DNA from: Gordionus sp. m RMFG-2023
Taxonomy: Eukaryota; Nematomorpha; Gordioida; Chordodea; Parachordodidae
Assembly (NCBI RefSeq): GCF_954871325.1
Contig: NC_088778.1
Span: 6,481,743 to 6,545,742 of the forward strand
DNA: 64,000 nucleotides
Direction of reading: 5' to 3'
The position numbers and the translations under genes were made by a program. Positions 50,700-62,817 of this stretch are shown in pieces. How positions within the stretch are numbered: the stretch's first letter is position 1; every line of letters begins with the position of its first letter. A model generated the notes under the pieces. The model was not told the origin of the DNA. It saw only the letters and a program-made list of their open reading frames with translations, and ran no database searches.

Positions 50700-52361
50700 A
50701 CCTTGGCTTAGAATTCAATAATAGGATATTTAGCTTTGCGTTGGCTAAATGTTTGAACATTAATTCATGCATGACTCATATATGAAAGCCATAAACTGAC
50801 CTATTCGGGTAGATATTAACTACAAGGCAGGAGCAGCCAACGAGATCCCCGGCACACTCTATGCAACTCTCCAGTGAGCTTTAAACTCTGCTGTGATACC
50901 TTCCACAATAGAGCCCAACTGGAATGTCATATAACTGACGAAGTCATTAGACTACTCTAAAAAGCTGCCCAGTTTCTAGGATAAAATTTTATATCAACCC
51001 GCTAATCAAACTTAAAACAGAGATTTAATATTCACAAAATGAATAAAATGTGACAATTATATTGACACAGTGGAACAATATTTTCCTCTCAACTTTCGAA
51101 AAATTTGGTCTCAAGGCAAATATCTAATAAAAAATAGGTATATTAACATAGGACCCAAAAGATTGCTTCTAACTTCGTAAAAGAGTGGCAATACAGGTCA
51201 TCAAATCAAATATATATTGTCTTTTTAATTTAATTTCTTGATAGGCTGACTAAATTTTCAGGTTCAGAATGGGTTAACGATATGGTTTAATTGCTAGATT
51301 TAGATTAGATTCGAATCCCTCCTTTACACACAGTTAGGGCGAATTCGCGGAGAAATATATATAAAAATCAGAAATCTGCAGGCACAGCCCTAAGCCAGGA
51401 TACACACTATTACATTTTAAATAAGAAAAAGACTACTATGACTTTACAATCACATTTTATTTTTAGAATTGCACATTTAAAATCTAATAACCATTTGAGG
51501 GGAAGGTTCCACTATTAATTTTTCGATCTAGATAATTTTTTCAGCGAATACCGCTGATAGAAACCTTAATCGGTACATCCATCCTCGCATTATTTTTTTA
51601 TTTTTACCTAAGTCTATTATTATTTAAAACTAATTTAAATACTTTATCATACGATTTCCAATTTCTATTTAATTACTTGGCTATAGGCCTCATAAATAAA
51701 GTTAAAAATGTCACGTTAAAAGACCTAACAATAAATAACACCATTTTTTAAAAAACATCTAAATGAAGGCTCAAGAATAATCGAATAATTAATTTTCGAC
51801 AGTTAAAAAATATGGGGAAAAAAATAATACTATTGAAGAAAGCTTTTTATCCATAAGTAAAAGTTATCAAGCCTGAATTTGGCGAAAACAAATGTTCGTC
51901 GAAGTCAAGTCTCCTTTTTCCCTACCTTAATTCATTTTTAATATCAAATTTGATTAATTTATCTTATAACCTCTTTATATTATATATATAATAATAGATA
52001 GATTCATAAAACATTGACCTATTCTATTTGTATGTACAATGTTTTAGTTTATAATAATATAAGAATTATGAATTTCGTTGTATATTATTCTTACCTTTAT
52101 TTTATATATTATTTTTTAAAATAAAATAAATACCAATAAACAATAAATGTCACACGGTTAAAAAGATGGTCATGCATCCGTGTTTACAAAAAATATAAAT
52201 AAGGTTATAATAAAAATTAAATTAAAATTAAATTTATAATATCAATTTTTTAAATTTTAATATCGATTTTCTAATTACATATTCATATCTCGATAAACCT
52301 AAAATAAAATGATGAGTTAATACATTATACACTACACATAATAATAGTGGTGTCGGAATAA
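50700..52361. other. Intergenic, no gene recognised
   Basis: 50800-50960 is noticeably less AT-rich but gives no defensible protein. 51300-51420 holds a GGGCGAATTCGCGG stretch also seen near 2500, next to a GC-rich repeat end (AAATCTGCAGGC). The remainder is AT-rich, upstream of the sulfotransferase. Confidence 0.4.
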
Positions 52362-55300
52362 ATGATATATTCAAAATTCTTTGGTCACGTGAGGGACCGA
52401 AGTTTCAAGAATATCACACTGGGGAGATGTTCTTTGCTAGCATTAATTTTCACGTTGTTCATGTATGTCAACATATGGTTCAAAGAAGAATACATGAATG
52501 ATTATACCGCGCGATCATGCATGACAACCAAGATTCGAAATTTTCAAAATAAAGGTTAAAAAAATTTTTATTTTCAAAATTATGATTTAGCAATGGTTTT
52601 GCTAAAGCTAATATCTTGTCTTTTTGGACCGTGTTAAAAAAAAAGTGTATAACATTTGCTTGATTTAAAGATTAGAGATCTACAAAGCCCCGGTCTTCTA
52701 CAGCCCGTTAAGAATCTTTTGGATGCCCGGTATAGCCCGTTAAATTTTTTTGCCAGGCCCGAACCAGCACGTTATATGTTTTAAAAAACGAGATATTGAT
52801 TATTTTCGAAAATTGGATGGACCAGATATCATTTTAAAACCCGATCTAATTTATCTTTAGTAAGCCCATTTTTATAATAAAAATTAACAATTATGAAATG
52901 TAAATCGTAATCTAGTTCGATTATGAGATTAATATGAACTGAATTCACAAAAAAAAATTTTTATTTACTATCTTGAAACATAAATCTTTGCCTACTAATA
53001 AATTTAAGAAAAGGACATTTTTTTGTGTAAAAATTTAAATTTGTCGACCTTTTTGGAATATACTTAATTTTATATGTGAAAAAATATGAGGAAAACGTTT
53101 AAATTTAAAAAAATCCAAAAAACTTGAAATTAAAATAATTAACCTTAACAAAGAAAATTTTTAAAAAGGTATAAAGAAAGGTTTTTAAAAATAATTTCAA
53201 TTCGGAATCGGTAAAAAATTTCTTATTAATCGATCATTTGTCACTATCTAGAGGTTCTGCTTGAAAGGGAAGGAATAAAGGGATTTTAAATCATTCGGGG
53301 AGAGCCTAATTTAAATTTTTTTTAAAAAATCTATTTCAATGATGCATATATTACATACTACTAGATTGACGATTCATCTATTAAATGTATATAAAAGTCA
53401 GAGTTGTTAAAGGATCTAGATACGATAAAAAAATGTGGTATCTGTATCTAGATAGATTTTTGATTAAAATATCTGTATCTAGACATTATTTTAGACGATG
53501 TATCTGTATCTAGATCCATTTAAAAAGTATATTTTAACAACTCTGATAAAAGTGTATATATTTTACAGGAGTCAGCTGTTAGCGATATTTTACGATTAAG
53601 TCAATTAAATGATATTAATAGGCAGTATTATCATGATCAATAAGAAAATTAGTCGCCGTGCAAACCACAAAAATGGCGCTGCAGCTGACTCATATACACG
53701 TACACTTTTAATTAATGCATCGCTCGCCAATTTAGTAGTATATATCGTAGCGTCAATGTGTTTTTTTCTGGCAATGTGTTATTTTTTACAACTTTAAATC
53801 ATTTTTTGAAAGCGTTTTTAAAAATTTAAAAAAAAATTTAATTTTACCGGAAATGCAATCATATGAATTGTAGACAATTTTGCTGTTAACCTTTGAGTCA
53901 TTCATAATTTATATGAAATAAAAATATGGAAAATTTAATTTAAATTATATTAAGTTTAAAAGTTCGTGGAAATATTGTTCTGAAATTCATAGGGTAGGCA
54001 TTCCAAACATGACGGCATACATTTTCCGGTAAAATTCGATTTTAAAATTTAAACAAAAAACGCGCTCAAAAAGTGATTCAAAGTTGAAAAATAAAGACTT
54101 TGCCGGAAAAAACACATTGAACTCTAAAATATGCGCATCATTGATATATCTTTTAATTGTCAATACATTCTTTTCTTCATTTTATCGTAAATGCAGATGC
54201 TGAAAAGAATACGTGCCTTGAAGATACAGAAATCCTGAAATTCGGCAAAGTTCACAAAACATTTTTATTTTTATTAATTAATGCAATTGTAATATAATTA
54301 ACTGGACTTATCGGAAAATTGAGTGATCGATAAACATTGATACTTTCTAAGAAAAAAATTTTGGGAATAACTCTATTATTTTTTCCATAAAAATTTATTA
54401 TGTCTAATATATATCTGTATAATGCTAAATTGACAAGGTATGCGATTCAAATTGTCACTCACTTAATTTTCGAATAATTGTTAATTCTAGTTATCCCATT
54501 TGAATAACTTTATTTAAAAAACATTTTTTCCCTGAATAAAAACCCGAAAAAAAAACAACAGAAAGAAATAAAAAATTTGATAAAAATTTTTTAAAAGTAT
54601 AAATAACATTTTATGATTTTAGTTACCGACATACGTTATTAAGAAATGGCCAAGTGTTTACGAATCAAGACGACGTTCATTAAGGGAAAAATGTCAAGTG
54701 TGGCTGACTAGGAAAAAATTAAATGTCAATCAAACGATGATCTTACCCCCTCCTCTTGAATATTACAAGAACTTGGTAGCCGAACCCATAAATTTTGGTT
54801 TGCTGTATTGCATTGTTTACAAGGTAGCCTCCACTAACTGGCTAAAAATGTTAATGGTTCTATCTGAATTTAACAGTAAATGCGCGAACAGGACTCAAGA
54901 AATGATTAATCGTGATGAAGGAGATTCATCAAAAGATGCATCGCAAAACTTAGCAGATTCCATTTCCATGATAGAGGCTCACAATGGGGGTAACTTACGA
55001 TTATCTTCCCATTACGTTAAGGGTTGGTCCAAAGAGTGTGTGGGAAGATTGGCCGAACGTTTTATAACATTTTTCTTCACCAGACACCCTTTTGAGAGGG
55101 TAGTTTCGGCTTATTTGGATAAATTTACTCCGGCAGCCAGCGGGATGAATTATTATTATCAAAAACAGATTGGATCTATGATAGCTAATAAATTTAGGCG
55201 TAACGCTTCCATAATATCTAGATTTCTGTGAGAATAATATTTTAAATTATTATGAATGAAGGAAATTGCCATTTGCAAAAGATATTTTTTCAAGAACTCT

Positions 55301-57150
55301 AAATGTTAATATTTTTTAAAATCTGTAAAAAAAAATTTAAAAACTAAAAATAATTAATTAAATATATGTTGTAAAGTAAGTTTTTCCTAGAATAAGGACT
55401 AATCTGCAATATTCGGAATCTCTCAATTTTATATCAGCTACTACTTGCTATTTTTAAATTTTTAGTGCCTGATTTAACCCTAAAATGTATGAAGATGTTT
55501 ACAATAAATTACATATGAATTTCAGACGATTAATAAAAAATATTGTGCTTCTTTATTAATATAAAAAAATTATTATAAATTAGGAGTTCAAGAGTACAGT
55601 TCAGACCAAAATTATCTGACATTTTATAAGGTAGAAGTCTACCCATGCTTGAATACATCATTACCATAAAAATCAGATTTTTTGAATTTAAAAATTAGAT
55701 TTTTTTGAATTTAAAAATTCGATTTTTTTTGAATTTGAAAATCGCACTCATATATATTTAAAATTATGAGATTTCACATCGTCACGTGATGGTTTCGAAT
55801 ATTCCAGAAATATTTTTATTAACAAATTATTTCTAAATCAATATACATTTTTGATTTAAAAAAAAATATTTTAAAAAAGTGGTAACGATATTAGTTTCCC
55901 AGAATTTATCGATTATTTACTATACGAAAACAAGGAGAGAAATGGAAACTTCGATTTGTTATACAGACCTATAACTCAAATGTGTCACCCATGCGTCACC
56001 CCTTACCATTTTATAGGTAGATATGAAACATTTCAGTCAGACACGAAATATATTCTCAAAGAGGCGTCTACAAGAAGGAGTAAAACATCATTTAATACTA
56101 AAGATAGATCAGAAGAAGGTAATTTTTCTTTGTTTTTTTTTAAAAAATACATTTTTGCAATGCAGCCAAATAAAATAATATTTTTAATAACCTCCGTTAC
56201 CCTAGATTCACAGTTGTCGCAATTTCAAAGCTATTCATAAAATAAACTCAAAAGGCGACAAAAAAATAAGATTCACACAATAAATGATTTCAGAATTTTA
56301 TAAAGGGGGGTTAAGAATTGAGTTAATAAAGCTTTGCATCGACCCTATTTTTCGATTCCGACGCGATCCGAGAAAAGATTTTAAAAAATTTATCTGCTCT
56401 AAAAGATTTTTTATTTAAAAGAGTCTGATTCGGTCTGAAATTATAACCGCGTGAGATTAAATGCTTGCCCGCCCATTGGTCGGATCAAATGGTTAGGTTT
56501 ATACCGGAGGCTTTAGGTTTAGTGATTTAATATCAGTTAGTAGCACGATCCCTGTAAAATAAGATATGAATCAGAATTTAAACTAAAATAATGCAGGGAT
56601 CATGGGCCGAATTGAAACTCATCTAATCTTATTTAATAATTTCATTATAAATAGTAAATATTACAATTATAGTATATGTAATAGTAATTAAAGGAATTTA
56701 AGTTAATATTCCTTAATTTTAAATATTTTAATTAAATATTTATAACCAACATTTATGTCTCAGTTTATTTATCAGACTCATCTATTTGATCATATTTTAT
56801 AATTTTGAGAGAAATTGTCTATGGCCATTTAAAGCATTTTACCCTGCTATAGAATATACTTTAAAAAAAAATATAATAAACATTTTAAAACTTAATTAAA
56901 TATTAATTATTATAGTATAATTATTTTTCTTTATACAAATCATATAAAAGGTATTGGAGATGAAAATATCTTGACATTTCCTACTTTGAGACATGATACT
57001 CTGGAGAGGCGCACTAGAACTGATAGATTAAAGACCTTAGAATATTTTAACACTTTGAACAGAACTCAAATTTTAAAGCTAGTAGATATTTACAAAGATG
57101 ATTTTTACCTTTTCGATTACAGTTATCTTGATTACCTGCAACCTTTATAA
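52362..57150 (+). CDS. Golgi carbohydrate sulfotransferase, chondroitin/dermatan 4-O type (CHST11-14 like)
   Basis: Transfers sulfate from PAPS to glycan hydroxyls, by family most likely GalNAc in chondroitin or dermatan, in the Golgi lumen. Five exons: 52362-52554, 54197-54249, 54623-55227, 55895-56118, 56951-57150, with GT..AG introns and phases 1, 0, 2, 1. Product 424 residues. A short basic cytosolic tail is followed by one membrane anchor (CSLLALIFTLFMYVNIWF, about residues 24-41): a type II protein. Domain landmarks: SRRRSLREKC; the PAPS 5'-phosphosulfate loop YCIVYKVASTNWLKMLMVL; the 3'-phosphate motif FFFTRHPFERVVSAYLDKF; FPEFIDYLLYEN; MCHPCVTPYHFIGRYET; and the C-terminal YKDDFYLFDYSYLDY. 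In the loop, Tyr replaces the usual Pro of PKVAxTNW. The small 53-nt exon 2 is the least certain piece but is the only one I found that restores phase. Intron 1 holds three palindromic elements. Confidence 0.9.
52676..52790. repeat. GC-rich repeat, partial copy
   Basis: AGAGATCTACAAAGCCCCGG at the left end, then GCCCGGTATAGCCCG and CCAGGCCCGAACC. Right end missing. In intron 1 of the sulfotransferase gene. Confidence 0.45.
53399..53545. mobile_element. hAT-type MITE, CAGAGTTGTTAAA ends, perfect TSD
   Basis: 147 bp from CAGAGTTGTTAAAGGATC to TATTTTAACAACTCTG, flanked by an exact 8-bp duplication ATAAAAGT (53391-53398, 53546-53553). The centre is built of repeated TATCTGTATCTAGA units. Termini resemble, but differ from, the TAGTGTTGTTAAA family. 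Confidence 0.85.
53569..53691. repeat. Short inverted repeat GAGTCAGCTG..CAGCTGACTC
   Basis: Perfect 10-bp inverted repeats, extending imperfectly (TTAGCG / GGCGCTG), 123 bp apart end to end. Could be a small MITE. No duplication is evident. It overlaps the open stretch 53609-53797, which I therefore do not call a gene. Confidence 0.45.
53753..54120. mobile_element. Palindromic element with about 100-bp inverted arms
   Basis: Arms 53753-53856 and 54019-54120 match in inverse along their length: TCAATGTGTTTTTT at the tip, CAACTTTRAATCA in the middle, ATTTTACCGGAAATG at the inner edge. The centre is AT-rich and unmatched. No coding content and no clear duplication. It ends 76 bp before sulfotransferase exon 2. 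Confidence 0.65.
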
Positions 57151-57631
57151 ATATTGTTTAAAATAAACCTCATATATGAAGAAATTGTTATTTATTTATC
57201 ATAGAAAATATCAGAAATTATTAAAAACAAACTTTATGTTCTGTTCTGAATATTAGATAGGAATAGAAATGTAGACCATAATGATTTTGTTTTGAAGTGA
57301 AAAATCTTAGAAAAGTTATTATTAAGATTAGATGATTTCGTATCAGGGATATGAAGTATCTGTAGATACAAAAAGGGGTTCCATAGGGCGCATCTGTCGA
57401 TTAATGTCCATAATATTTTTGTAAATATTATATTGCGCATGTTTAGTAAATCTCTTTTATCGATCATCACAATATAAGAAACACAAATTTTGTAATTTTG
57501 AATTTGATATAAATAAAGCAATTTTTTTTACTCAAATAAATCAGTTCATTCCTAATATGGTTTTTATGATTTCACTACCTCTTAATTTTAACTATACAAT
57601 AAAAAAAACTCCACCTATTCTAATATCTGGC

Positions 57632-57823
57632 TAATGTTTTTAAACGGCTCAATTCTAAAAAACGGCTTGTCCAATATTTTCGCCAAAAAATATTACGTAG
57701 GCCTGGGATTTTGCTTTTAGATGGCAGAAAGGTTTGGAATATCAATTAACGAAATCTCAAGGCTTGTTTAATATTATTTTAGCCGAAATTATAAAATTGG
57801 CTAAATCGAGCCTGTTAACAGTA
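57632..57823. mobile_element. Degenerate MITE of the TAGTGTTGTTAAA family
   Basis: TAATGTTTTTAAACGGCTC at the left, GAGCCTGTTAACAGTA at the right, and the family core AGATGGCAGAAAGGTTTGG with GAAATCTCAAGGC between. No target-site duplication remains. Confidence 0.6.
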
Positions 57824-58784
57824 TTCCTTTTGTCAACTTACTGTCAACCTAACATTCTAAAAAGATGATTCCTTTTTAAGATCTGAAATGCAAAATTATT
57901 TTAAAAAAATGGTCTTTATAGTTTTTTTTTTAAAGTGCATAATCTTTAATATTTTTTGGCAATTACGAATGAATATATAGTAATTTGAAATTCCTAAAAA
58001 ATTTTAATACAGCCTGGATAAGTTATATTTTTAATGCGACAATGTCAATGATCATAGTAATTTTTTTAAATGGGGCCTATGTCTATAATATTGTACTTAA
58101 GAAGGAATTAATCAGAACTTCCAATTCTATTTGTTTTTATGTAATCTTTAAAGGAAAATATAGTAATCGTCCTTAGACCTGTCACTTTTGGTCCTAGGTT
58201 AAGAATTTCAAGATTTTATTTTATGCGCTAAGGCCGTGTACCTTTGAAACTTATTTCTGTTTAACTCATGCTAAACAGATTTTGAAATAGACTACCATAT
58301 TTTAGTTTTAAGTTTCATACATTTAAATGATTTTTGCTATTTATTATATGAAACTCTCTACATTAATTTTATAATCAATATTTTGGACCATTCTTTTGTT
58401 CGATAGTTCTTGGTAAGACTTTAAACTTATATCTAAGACAACACACTTTACATTCAAAACGATAGTATTATAATTATGTATTTATTAACAATAAAAATTA
58501 TTTCTTAATTTTCGGGCTTAATTTATTTTTCTTCTTGCTTTCAATCTCCTTTCATTATATCACTATTTTACTCTTATTTCATCATTGTCAAACATATTTG
58601 TAAAATGACAAATAAAATCTCTTTTTTTTAACATTTAAAATATTTGACTTAATAAATGATAAACACAAAAAAAATATTAAAATGATATAATATATGCAAG
58701 TCTAAATAGCTTAACATATGAAAAAAATAAATTAAATTATAAAATTATTGGGATAAGTCATAGTCAAAAATTAAATTCCTCAAC

Positions 58785-59275
58785 AACTGAATTAAAGGTT
58801 CACGGTTCAGGTTCTTAGTAGGAAATAATAATATGGGTTCGGGTTGAATCTAAAAAGCATGCTCAATTTTTTTAAACCTTATTAGAATTATGAAAATTGA
58901 AGCACATCTTTTAAATTTTGGCTCCTAAAAATAATAATATTAAACCATATACAATTTAAATATTTTCAATATTATCTTCCGTCAAATTTATAAGGAGAGA
59001 TATAAATTCTATAATTGAAAACACTGAACACCACTTATACGCTAACTTGGGTGATTGGCATGGTCAAATAGCCATATACAAAAAAAATATCTGAAAATAT
59101 TTAATGATAGATACTATCAATCATAATCGATTATTATAATATTTTAAAAGAGTTGGGATAATAAATGGTTCAACCCGGTTCACAGACCTTTTCAGGGGTT
59201 CGGTTCGGCTAAGGTTTTGTAAATAATAACTGTTATTATTACCGGTTTAAAGGTTAGGTTAGGATCCCTGGTTAG
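58785..59275. repeat. GGTTCGGTT-type repeat, probably non-autonomous hAT
   Basis: AGGTTCACGGTTCAGGTTC at the left and GGGTTCGGTTCGGC, ACCGGTTTAAAGGTTAGG and GGATCCCTGG at the right. Composition and motif match the element at 60402-60990 and a fragment at 15300-15430. Ends not resolved. Confidence 0.35.
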
Positions 59276-60401
59276 TAGTTTGCCAATTTTTTAAAAAATA
59301 ATAATGATATTATAAGTATATGTATTAATTTTTTTTTTCTTCATATTTTTTGTGAAAAATAAATAAATAGCGAAAATGTATACCAAAATTTGGGATTGTT
59401 ATTTATATTTTACATGAAGTTACACAAAAAAAATATTACAAGAAAAAAGGCTTTACTGCCCAATTCCAACTAATATATAAATATTAAATAAAGTTAAGTG
59501 AATACATATATTTATAATTACTGATCATGTATTATTCCTAGTGCCCAAGTCCAATAAGGATCTCGAGATGACATATATAGTATCGAATAATAAAGTAAAT
59601 ATACATTAAATTTGCTTAGGTCGTTTTAGAGAATGGATGGATGGTTTTTTAATTTAGCCACATTGACTAATCTATAGGGATATATTCGAGATATGTTCCT
59701 ATTGGTATCATCTATAAGTGGCTATAATATATATATTTTAAATTTAGAAAGTAAAGAATATATATTTTTTTTAAAACTTATATAACAAGCAATTTAAATG
59801 AAAATGGGCGAGCCGATTGTTTAAGGAGTTTTCCCGACATGCGCAATAGAATTTATATTAAAAAAATAAATTATTTTGTAGATAGAAACTTATTATTATG
59901 AACAATTATTATAAATAATTGATCATTTAATTGATAAATAAATATATAAGTCTTTATATTTTTGGAATCCCCATCAAACTTACACTTTAATGATATGTAT
60001 ATCAATTTAAAAATAAAAAATATAGATATTTTTATTTTTAAACTTTTTTAATATTTTTATATAGTCTTAACCAATAGTAATATTTAAATTAAAACCTATC
60101 GCGCATGTCGGGTCTATTAAACTATAGTCTAACCGAAATATGATATCATGTAAAATATTACAAAAATGAGCGATAAAATAATATACAGTATATACATCTC
60201 GGTCACCCCATCCCCCCACCCTTAAATTTTTCTAAACCTTGAAAGAATTCTTTGAAAAGTAGTCAACTCAAGAGCATTATAGGGATGAGTCTACGGACCC
60301 AAATTTCAAAATGATATTAGTCATTAATTTATTTTTTTGTCGCGATATTTACTGAATTATATATCTAAATATGATTAACAATTATAAACTTGATTCATTA
60401 A

Positions 60402-60990
60402 CAGGGACCCGAACCGTTATTTATAACGTTCAGTTTGGTTACGTTTCAGTATGTAAAAAAATAATGGTTACGTTTTGGTTACGGTTCTTTTAATAAAATT
60501 TACAAAGGTTCTGTTCGGTTCAGCTAATTATAAAGGTTCATAATGGTTCATTACGGATAGAAATTTATTTTTTATTGAAGCAACACCATCGTCTAATTTC
60601 TTTTTATTATAAGCATCTATGAATTATATATAAAAAAATATATAAGATTCAAAATAACTCATTTTAAAATATATTATAAGTAATATATTTGTTTGTTGTG
60701 ACGATAACACAAATTTTAGCCCCGAAAAGGCCCTTTCTACAGAAACTTGTGTTGCGGGAACCGCCAGTACTATAAGAGCAAGTTTATATAATTCTGGATA
60801 TTCAATTTTTTTTAATGATTCCTAAAATATAAAAACTAAACCAGTTTGAACCGGGTTAACTTTTTTTATAAAGGTTCTTTTTACTCCTTCAAAAAATAAT
60901 TATATCGCTTCAATTACGGTTACGGTTCTGATATTTATAATGGTTTATAATGGTTTAACGGTTCGTTACAATTCACTACGGTCCCGGTAT
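60402..60990 (-). mobile_element. hAT derivative with transposase C-terminal remnant
   Basis: Left end CAGGGACCCGAACCG and right end ACGGTCCCGGTAT, with many GGTTACGGTTC-type repeats inside both ends. On the minus strand 60815-60695 encodes a hAT dimerisation segment (LAVPATQVSVERAFSGLKF), enough to place the family. Much of the transposase is deleted. No convincing 8-bp duplication. Confidence 0.7.
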
Positions 60991-62004
60991 CATGAATTAT
61001 TTTTGAAGAATCATTTAAAAATTTAAAATTTTTCATATTTATTTGATATTAATATTGCAAAAGTTTTTAAGAGCAAATTTCATCAAAAATCCTTGTTAGC
61101 TCAAAAAAGCACACTACTGAAAAATTAATATTCATACCCACAGAATTTTATGCAATGACGTTTTTAAAATTCTAGGTTACTAATACTCTCAAGATATGAA
61201 CAAATAATTTAAACGAGTTTACTTTCTTAACTATATCTAGAATGTGGACATCTTCCGATGAGGTGTTGGAAACATTCACAAAATCTAATTTGTTTCAAAA
61301 TAGATTGAATGGGTAATTAATAGTTATATTAAAAATTATTTCAAAGGGTGAAATATGGTGTACCAAGTCAAAATAGTTTCCTCAAATTATTATTAGAGAA
61401 ATTATTATTATATATATATATATTTCAAGTAAAAATTTTGCTCGAGTTTTATCACGTAAACTATTTGATGTTACCCTAATAAAAATATTACAGAGTTCAT
61501 GTCGTTTTCCGGCATGCATAGATTACATGCCTACTGAATTTCAGATAGTAAAGCATTTAATTTTTTTTAGTATTTTTTTTAAAAAAAAATTAAATGATAT
61601 ATCGATATATAAAAATTAATATTAACGGTAACCAATTCAAAGGTTCAAGGTAAAATTATAAATTCAAAATGTAGGCACTCTATTTGTGGTAGAAAACGAT
61701 TCGGCTAGCTAACATATTAAACAAAAATTGCCGTAGTCTAAAAATTACTTTTGCTCTAATGCAACATCAAGATTCAACACAATGCGGTAATCAAGATAGC
61801 TTAATTATTGAATTTGACATTTTAGTTCTGCAATAAAAGAAACATTACCAAAAGTACTTAAGATATACTTAATAAAAATTTATAAGTGGTACAAAATATC
61901 TGGCAAATTCAAATTTATCAAGTTAATTATAATAAAAAATTCGAGCAATAAACTCAAATTAATTCGAGAGAACTATTTTAACTTCAAATGGAATAATATA
62001 ATAC

Positions 62005-62083
62005 CTTTAGTAAAAATTCCGCCTTTTCCTAAGTGCAAACTAGCGAATAGCAGTCCCATCATTGTCACTGTTAAGCATATCAT
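62005..62083 (-). CDS. Possible first exon with signal peptide, gene unknown
   Basis: Minus-strand ATG at 62083 opens MICLTVTMMGLLFASLHLGK followed by GGIFTK, then a GT donor (AAAG then GTATTA) in phase 1 at 62004. A hydrophobic signal peptide ending at a splice donor is the same layout as exon 1 of the secreted-protein gene at 44802. I found no following exon in phase within the window, so this may be a real first exon with a long intron or a chance match. Confidence 0.3.
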
Positions 62084-62548
62084 TATTATGAGAAATTAAA
62101 TTATATATAAATATTTTAAATTATGGGTTCCCTTCTTTTAATTTTCTATTGAATAAATATTTTTTTAATAATGAAAAAAAAAATAAGTGTAAATATAAAA
62201 ATCATGTAATAATTGGACCTCGTCCAACTAATCATTCCTTTTCATTATAACCTTGAAATTTAAATTACTCTAAAAATAATATAAGTAAATATATTATAAC
62301 CAGGATTGCCAGACTTCCTGATTTTGGCGTAACACCATTAGTATAACTACAAACTTACAATGCTATTTTCTTTAAATATTTTGAATTTCAATCACATATT
62401 TTTAGAGGCATCTTGTTTGTGATTATTTTATTTTCTTTTTCATTTTTAGAGAAAAAAAAAGGAACAAAATAACCTTATAATTTTAAATCAAAATATTATG
62501 ATAAATCTTTTCTTCTAATTTCCGAAAAAATGATTCTTATGTGAAGAC

Positions 62549-62701
62549 TAGTGCTGTTAAATGGCTGTCCAAGCTTTGAAATTTCGTTAATAGATGTCCA
62601 AACCTTTGTGCCATCTATGAGCGAGAGTTATATTTTTATGGATAAAATATTGAGTTAGTAGGTTTTTAAAAATCGGCTCATTGAGCCGTTTAACAACATT
62701 A
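62549..62701. mobile_element. hAT-type MITE, TAGTGTTGTTAAA family, short copy
   Basis: 153 bp from TAGTGCTGTTAAATGGC to GAGCCGTTTAACAACATTA. Flanks GTGAAGAC and ATGAAGAC are an 8-bp duplication with one mismatch. Contains the family core AGATGTCCAAACCTTTGTG. Confidence 0.75.
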
Positions 62702-62817
62702 ATGAAGACCTAAGTGTTTTATATACTTTTTTAATTCTATTCGAAACTATATAAAATGATATTAGAGTTTAAAGCGATTCTGCATTTTTCATTATTATTT
62801 AAAATTTTTTAGAATTA

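Larger units (their letters stand above)
57151..62004. other. Intergenic with repeat fragments
   Basis: Downstream of the sulfotransferase. Holds a MITE copy, a hAT remnant (both listed separately) and AT-rich sequence. The plus-strand stretch around 61240-61312 (RMWTSSDEVLETFTKSNLF) resembles no gene I can name. No complete host gene recognised. Confidence 0.45.

Noticed and set aside
51300-51340. GATTCGAATCCC resembling a tRNA B-box
   Set aside because: No foldable cloverleaf or matching acceptor stem around it.
53609-53797. Open frame with a basic start and a hydrophobic end, at first taken for the sulfotransferase membrane anchor
   Set aside because: It overlaps two inverted-repeat elements, and no donor joins it in phase to the next exon, whereas 52362-52554 plus 54197-54249 fit all phases and supply an anchor.
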